From Methanoregula sp. (GTDB lineage Archaea; Halobacteriota; Methanomicrobia; Methanomicrobiales; Methanospirillaceae): a DNA stretch of 64,000 nucleotides. The DNA lies in contig NZ_JAJRCG010000005.1 in assembly GCF_028679125.1 (NCBI RefSeq), positions 92,194 to 156,193 on the forward strand. Reading direction: 5' to 3'. The position numbers were made by a program, and so were the translations under genes. Shown here piece after piece: positions 62,193-64,000 of this stretch. Position 1 is the first letter of the stretch, and every line of letters starts with the position of its first letter. Below the pieces are notes generated by a model. The model did not search any database. It saw only the letters and a list, made by a program, of their open reading frames with translations, and was not told the origin of the DNA.

Positions 62193-63449
62193 TTATTTCT
62201 TCGCAACCGGGTTGAACACGTTCTGATAGATCATGTCGCTGCCGGTGTTGTTCAGCCGTGCACGCTCTTCCTTCTCCTCGACATATGCCATGAGCGGAAG
62301 TTCCATGTTGATGCCCGGCGTGTGGCCGAACATCTTCTCAAGCTCAACCTGCTGGGAGTGCATGATCAGCGCATTCGGAATCTCAGCTGCACAGACTTCC
62401 TCACACTGCCCGCAGTTGACACAGGAATCAGCGATATGGGAGTACCGGATCAGGTGGAACATGAAGTTGACCGGCAGTTCGCCCGGGGGAACCATGGCCG
62501 GGTTCTTTGTCGTGCAGTCAACACAGTAGCAGATCGGGCAGACATCAATGCACTGGTAGCACTTGATGCAGCGGGCGGTCTCGGACATGATCTTCTGTAA
62601 CCGGTCCTTGCCCTCGCCGAGTGCCTCGAAGTCCTTCTTTCGCCACTTCTCGCCGAGTTTGAGCATTGCGCCCTCGACCTTTCCGCGGATCTCAAGACCC
62701 TTGGGGTTGGCGGGCTCGGTGGCAAGGAGACCCTTCTTGACAGCGCCTTCAATGAGTGCTGCACCTTTCTCGGAGCAGACTTCTACAAAGGTTGCCTTGC
62801 CGGCCTTCTCGCCGATAACACCCCAGTTCCCGCAGGCAAGGTCTGCCTGGCGGGGGATCTTCATCTTGCAGCGGCGGCAGTTGGACCTGCGGCCGTAACC
62901 GGCCTCTTCGAGTTCGTCAACGGAGATACCCTTGTGGCCTCCCTCGTACTCGATGATGAACTGGCCCTTGTCGATCTCTTCCTTGTGAACCTTCTCGGGG
63001 TCAACATCGTACTTTGCACGAATCATCTTGCGGGCTGTGACCGGGCTGACCGATCCTCCGCAGTTGACACCGATCATGATGACGTTGTCGAGATTGATCT
63101 GCTTGCGCTTGGCGAGTTCGTAGAACGCCATCGCGTCGCAGCCCTTGACCGTGACACCGATCTTCTGGTCTTTGGCCCCGTTCAGGAATTTCTTGACGAG
63201 TTTTGCCATGAGCAGCGTTCCGCAGTGAAGGGAACCGGCGGTCTTGGCAAGCTCTGCCGGGTCGGAAATAACAACCGGGACCGCGTCGTAGAGGTCCACA
63301 CCTTTCGTGACCACAAGGACCGCGTCAACGACCTTGGCCTCGAGGGCATACTTCCAGAGGGCGGTTACTGCGCCACCGAGCTCGGCCTTCTTCTTGATGT
63401 CTGCATCATTGGTCCAGGCATAGAGCATATCGCCTTTCTTTGTTGCCAT
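62193..63449 (-). CDS. fdhB: F420-dependent formate dehydrogenase, beta subunit
   Basis: The 418-residue protein has the FdhB/FrhB-type F420 domain (GGAVTALWKYALE; CDAMAFYELAKRKQ; VNCGGSVSPVTARKM; NCRRCK) and a C-terminal part with two ferredoxin motifs, CIKCYQCIDVCPICYC and CVNCGQCEEVCAAEIP. It passes electrons from FdhA to F420 in the cytoplasm. AAGGAGG lies seven bases before the ATG, and fdhA ends two bases upstream, so the two are co-translated. Full length. Confidence 0.96.
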   Translation of the reverse strand: MATKKGDMLYAWTNDADIKKKAELGGAVTALWKYALEAKVVDAVLVVTKGVDLYDAVPVVISDPAELAKTAGSLHCGTLLMAKLVKKFLNGAKDQKIGVTVKGCDAMAFYELAKRKQINLDNVIMIGVNCGGSVSPVTARKMIRAKYDVDPEKVHKEEIDKGQFIIEYEGGHKGISVDELEEAGYGRRSNCRRCKMKIPRQADLACGNWGVIGEKAGKATFVEVCSEKGAALIEGAVKKGLLATEPANPKGLEIRGKVEGAMLKLGEKWRKKDFEALGEGKDRLQKIMSETARCIKCYQCIDVCPICYCVDCTTKNPAMVPPGELPVNFMFHLIRYSHIADSCVNCGQCEEVCAAEIPNALIMHSQQVELEKMFGHTPGINMELPLMAYVEEKEERARLNNTGSDMIYQNVFNPVAKK

Positions 63450-63451
63450 GT

Positions 63452-64000
63452 TCAGGCCTCCTTTGCGATCTTTTCAACCTTGACAGCACAGTGCTTGAGC
63501 TCCGGCATCTTGGACATCGGGTCGAGCGCGGTGTTGGTCAGGTTGTTTGCACCATTGGCAAAGTGCATTGGCATGTAGAGTACCTTCGGTGCGACATCGT
63601 CGGTTACCCGTGCAATGGCGATGGTCTCGCCACGGCGGCTCGTTACCTTGATCTTCTCGTGCTGCTTGATGCCGAGTTCCTTTGCATCCAGCGTGTTGAG
63701 CTGGACGTAGTTTTCGGGTACATCGTTGTGCAGGGTCGGGCTCTTGTCGGTCTGGGTCCTGGTGTGGTAGTGGAAGATAATACGGCCAGTCATCAGGGTG
63801 TACGGGTACTCTGCATCCGCAACTTCTGCGGGCGGGCGGTACTCGATACCGAACATGGTGCCCTTGCCATCCGCAGCGGCAAACTTGCCGATGTGGAGGA
63901 TCGGGGTTCCCGGGTGCTCGATGGTCGGGCAGGGCCAGTGGATGGCCTCGGGCTTCTCGATCTTCTCGTAGGTTACACCGAACTGGCCGGGGGTCACTGA
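63452..64000 (-). CDS. fdhA: Formate dehydrogenase alpha subunit, 3' end (partial)
   Basis: This is the last 180 or so residues of a molybdopterin oxidoreductase. It contains PPAEVADAEYPYTLMTGRII, HTRTQTDKSP, LNTLDAKELGIKQHEKIKV and APKVLYMPMHFANGANNLTN, which is the C-terminal dinucleotide-binding domain of FdhA. The gene starts outside the window, so the catalytic Cys/Sec region cannot be seen. With fdhB it oxidises formate and reduces F420. Confidence 0.93.
   Translation of the reverse strand, partial: SVTPGQFGVTYEKIEKPEAIHWPCPTIEHPGTPILHIGKFAAADGKGTMFGIEYRPPAEVADAEYPYTLMTGRIIFHYHTRTQTDKSPTLHNDVPENYVQLNTLDAKELGIKQHEKIKVTSRRGETIAIARVTDDVAPKVLYMPMHFANGANNLTNTALDPMSKMPELKHCAVKVEKIAKEA

Overview
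The window reads as chromosome of a methanogenic archaeon, most likely of the order Methanomicrobiales (Methanoregula-like). Supporting genes are a group II chaperonin, ribosomal protein S17e, F420-type formate dehydrogenase subunits, an F420H2-oxidase-type flavodiiron protein, HerA/NurA and Mre11/Rad50, tandem archaellins, PEGA and DUF2769 proteins, and V4R-type regulators. The genus is inferred, not proven. No tRNA, rRNA or CRISPR array was recognised.

Layout. 0-6.7 kb: an S8-type protease gene preceded by a tandem trypsin-co-occurring-domain gene, a DnaQ-like exonuclease, DUF2769, rps17e and the thermosome. 6.7-15.2 kb: secreted PEGA proteins, a response-regulator/PAS/histidine-kinase hybrid, a secreted protein with a membrane-anchored tandem-wHTH regulator, and copies of two dispersed non-coding repeats. 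15.5-25.2 kb: an MFS exporter, a small HicB-like gene, two PPOX-type flavoproteins, an ArsR-like regulator, and two large lipoproteins (transglutaminase-like and M3 peptidase). 25.2-31.7 kb: one tightly packed minus-strand operon, cooF-cooS-nuoE-nuoF-hoxU-cooC, joining a Ni CO dehydrogenase to a flavin/FeS NAD(P)H-dehydrogenase-like module.

32-45 kb is accessory: a Cas4/RecB-type nuclease, three toxin-antitoxin loci (one with a broken toxin), a MATE exporter and an AT-rich alanine racemase, a DUF1016 nuclease flanked by direct repeats, an AT-rich helicase/DUF2290 pair, and several gene fragments. 45.4-58.8 kb holds the DNA end-processing genes as two separate blocks, mre11-rad50 and nurA-herA, whose promoters are nearly identical over 20 bases. 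Between them lie two histidine kinases, a V4R sensor, and a divergent V4R-regulator/fprA pair with an inverted-repeat operator. 59-64 kb: a TMEM175-like channel, a rubrerythrin-like protein, two archaellins, and fdhB with the 3' end of fdhA running off the window.

The most interesting items are the CODH operon with its HydABC-like electron module, the protease/trypco2 pair with a rearranged catalytic motif order, the DUF2290-helicase pair, the flanked DUF1016 nuclease, the two repeat families, and the shared mre11/nurA promoter.
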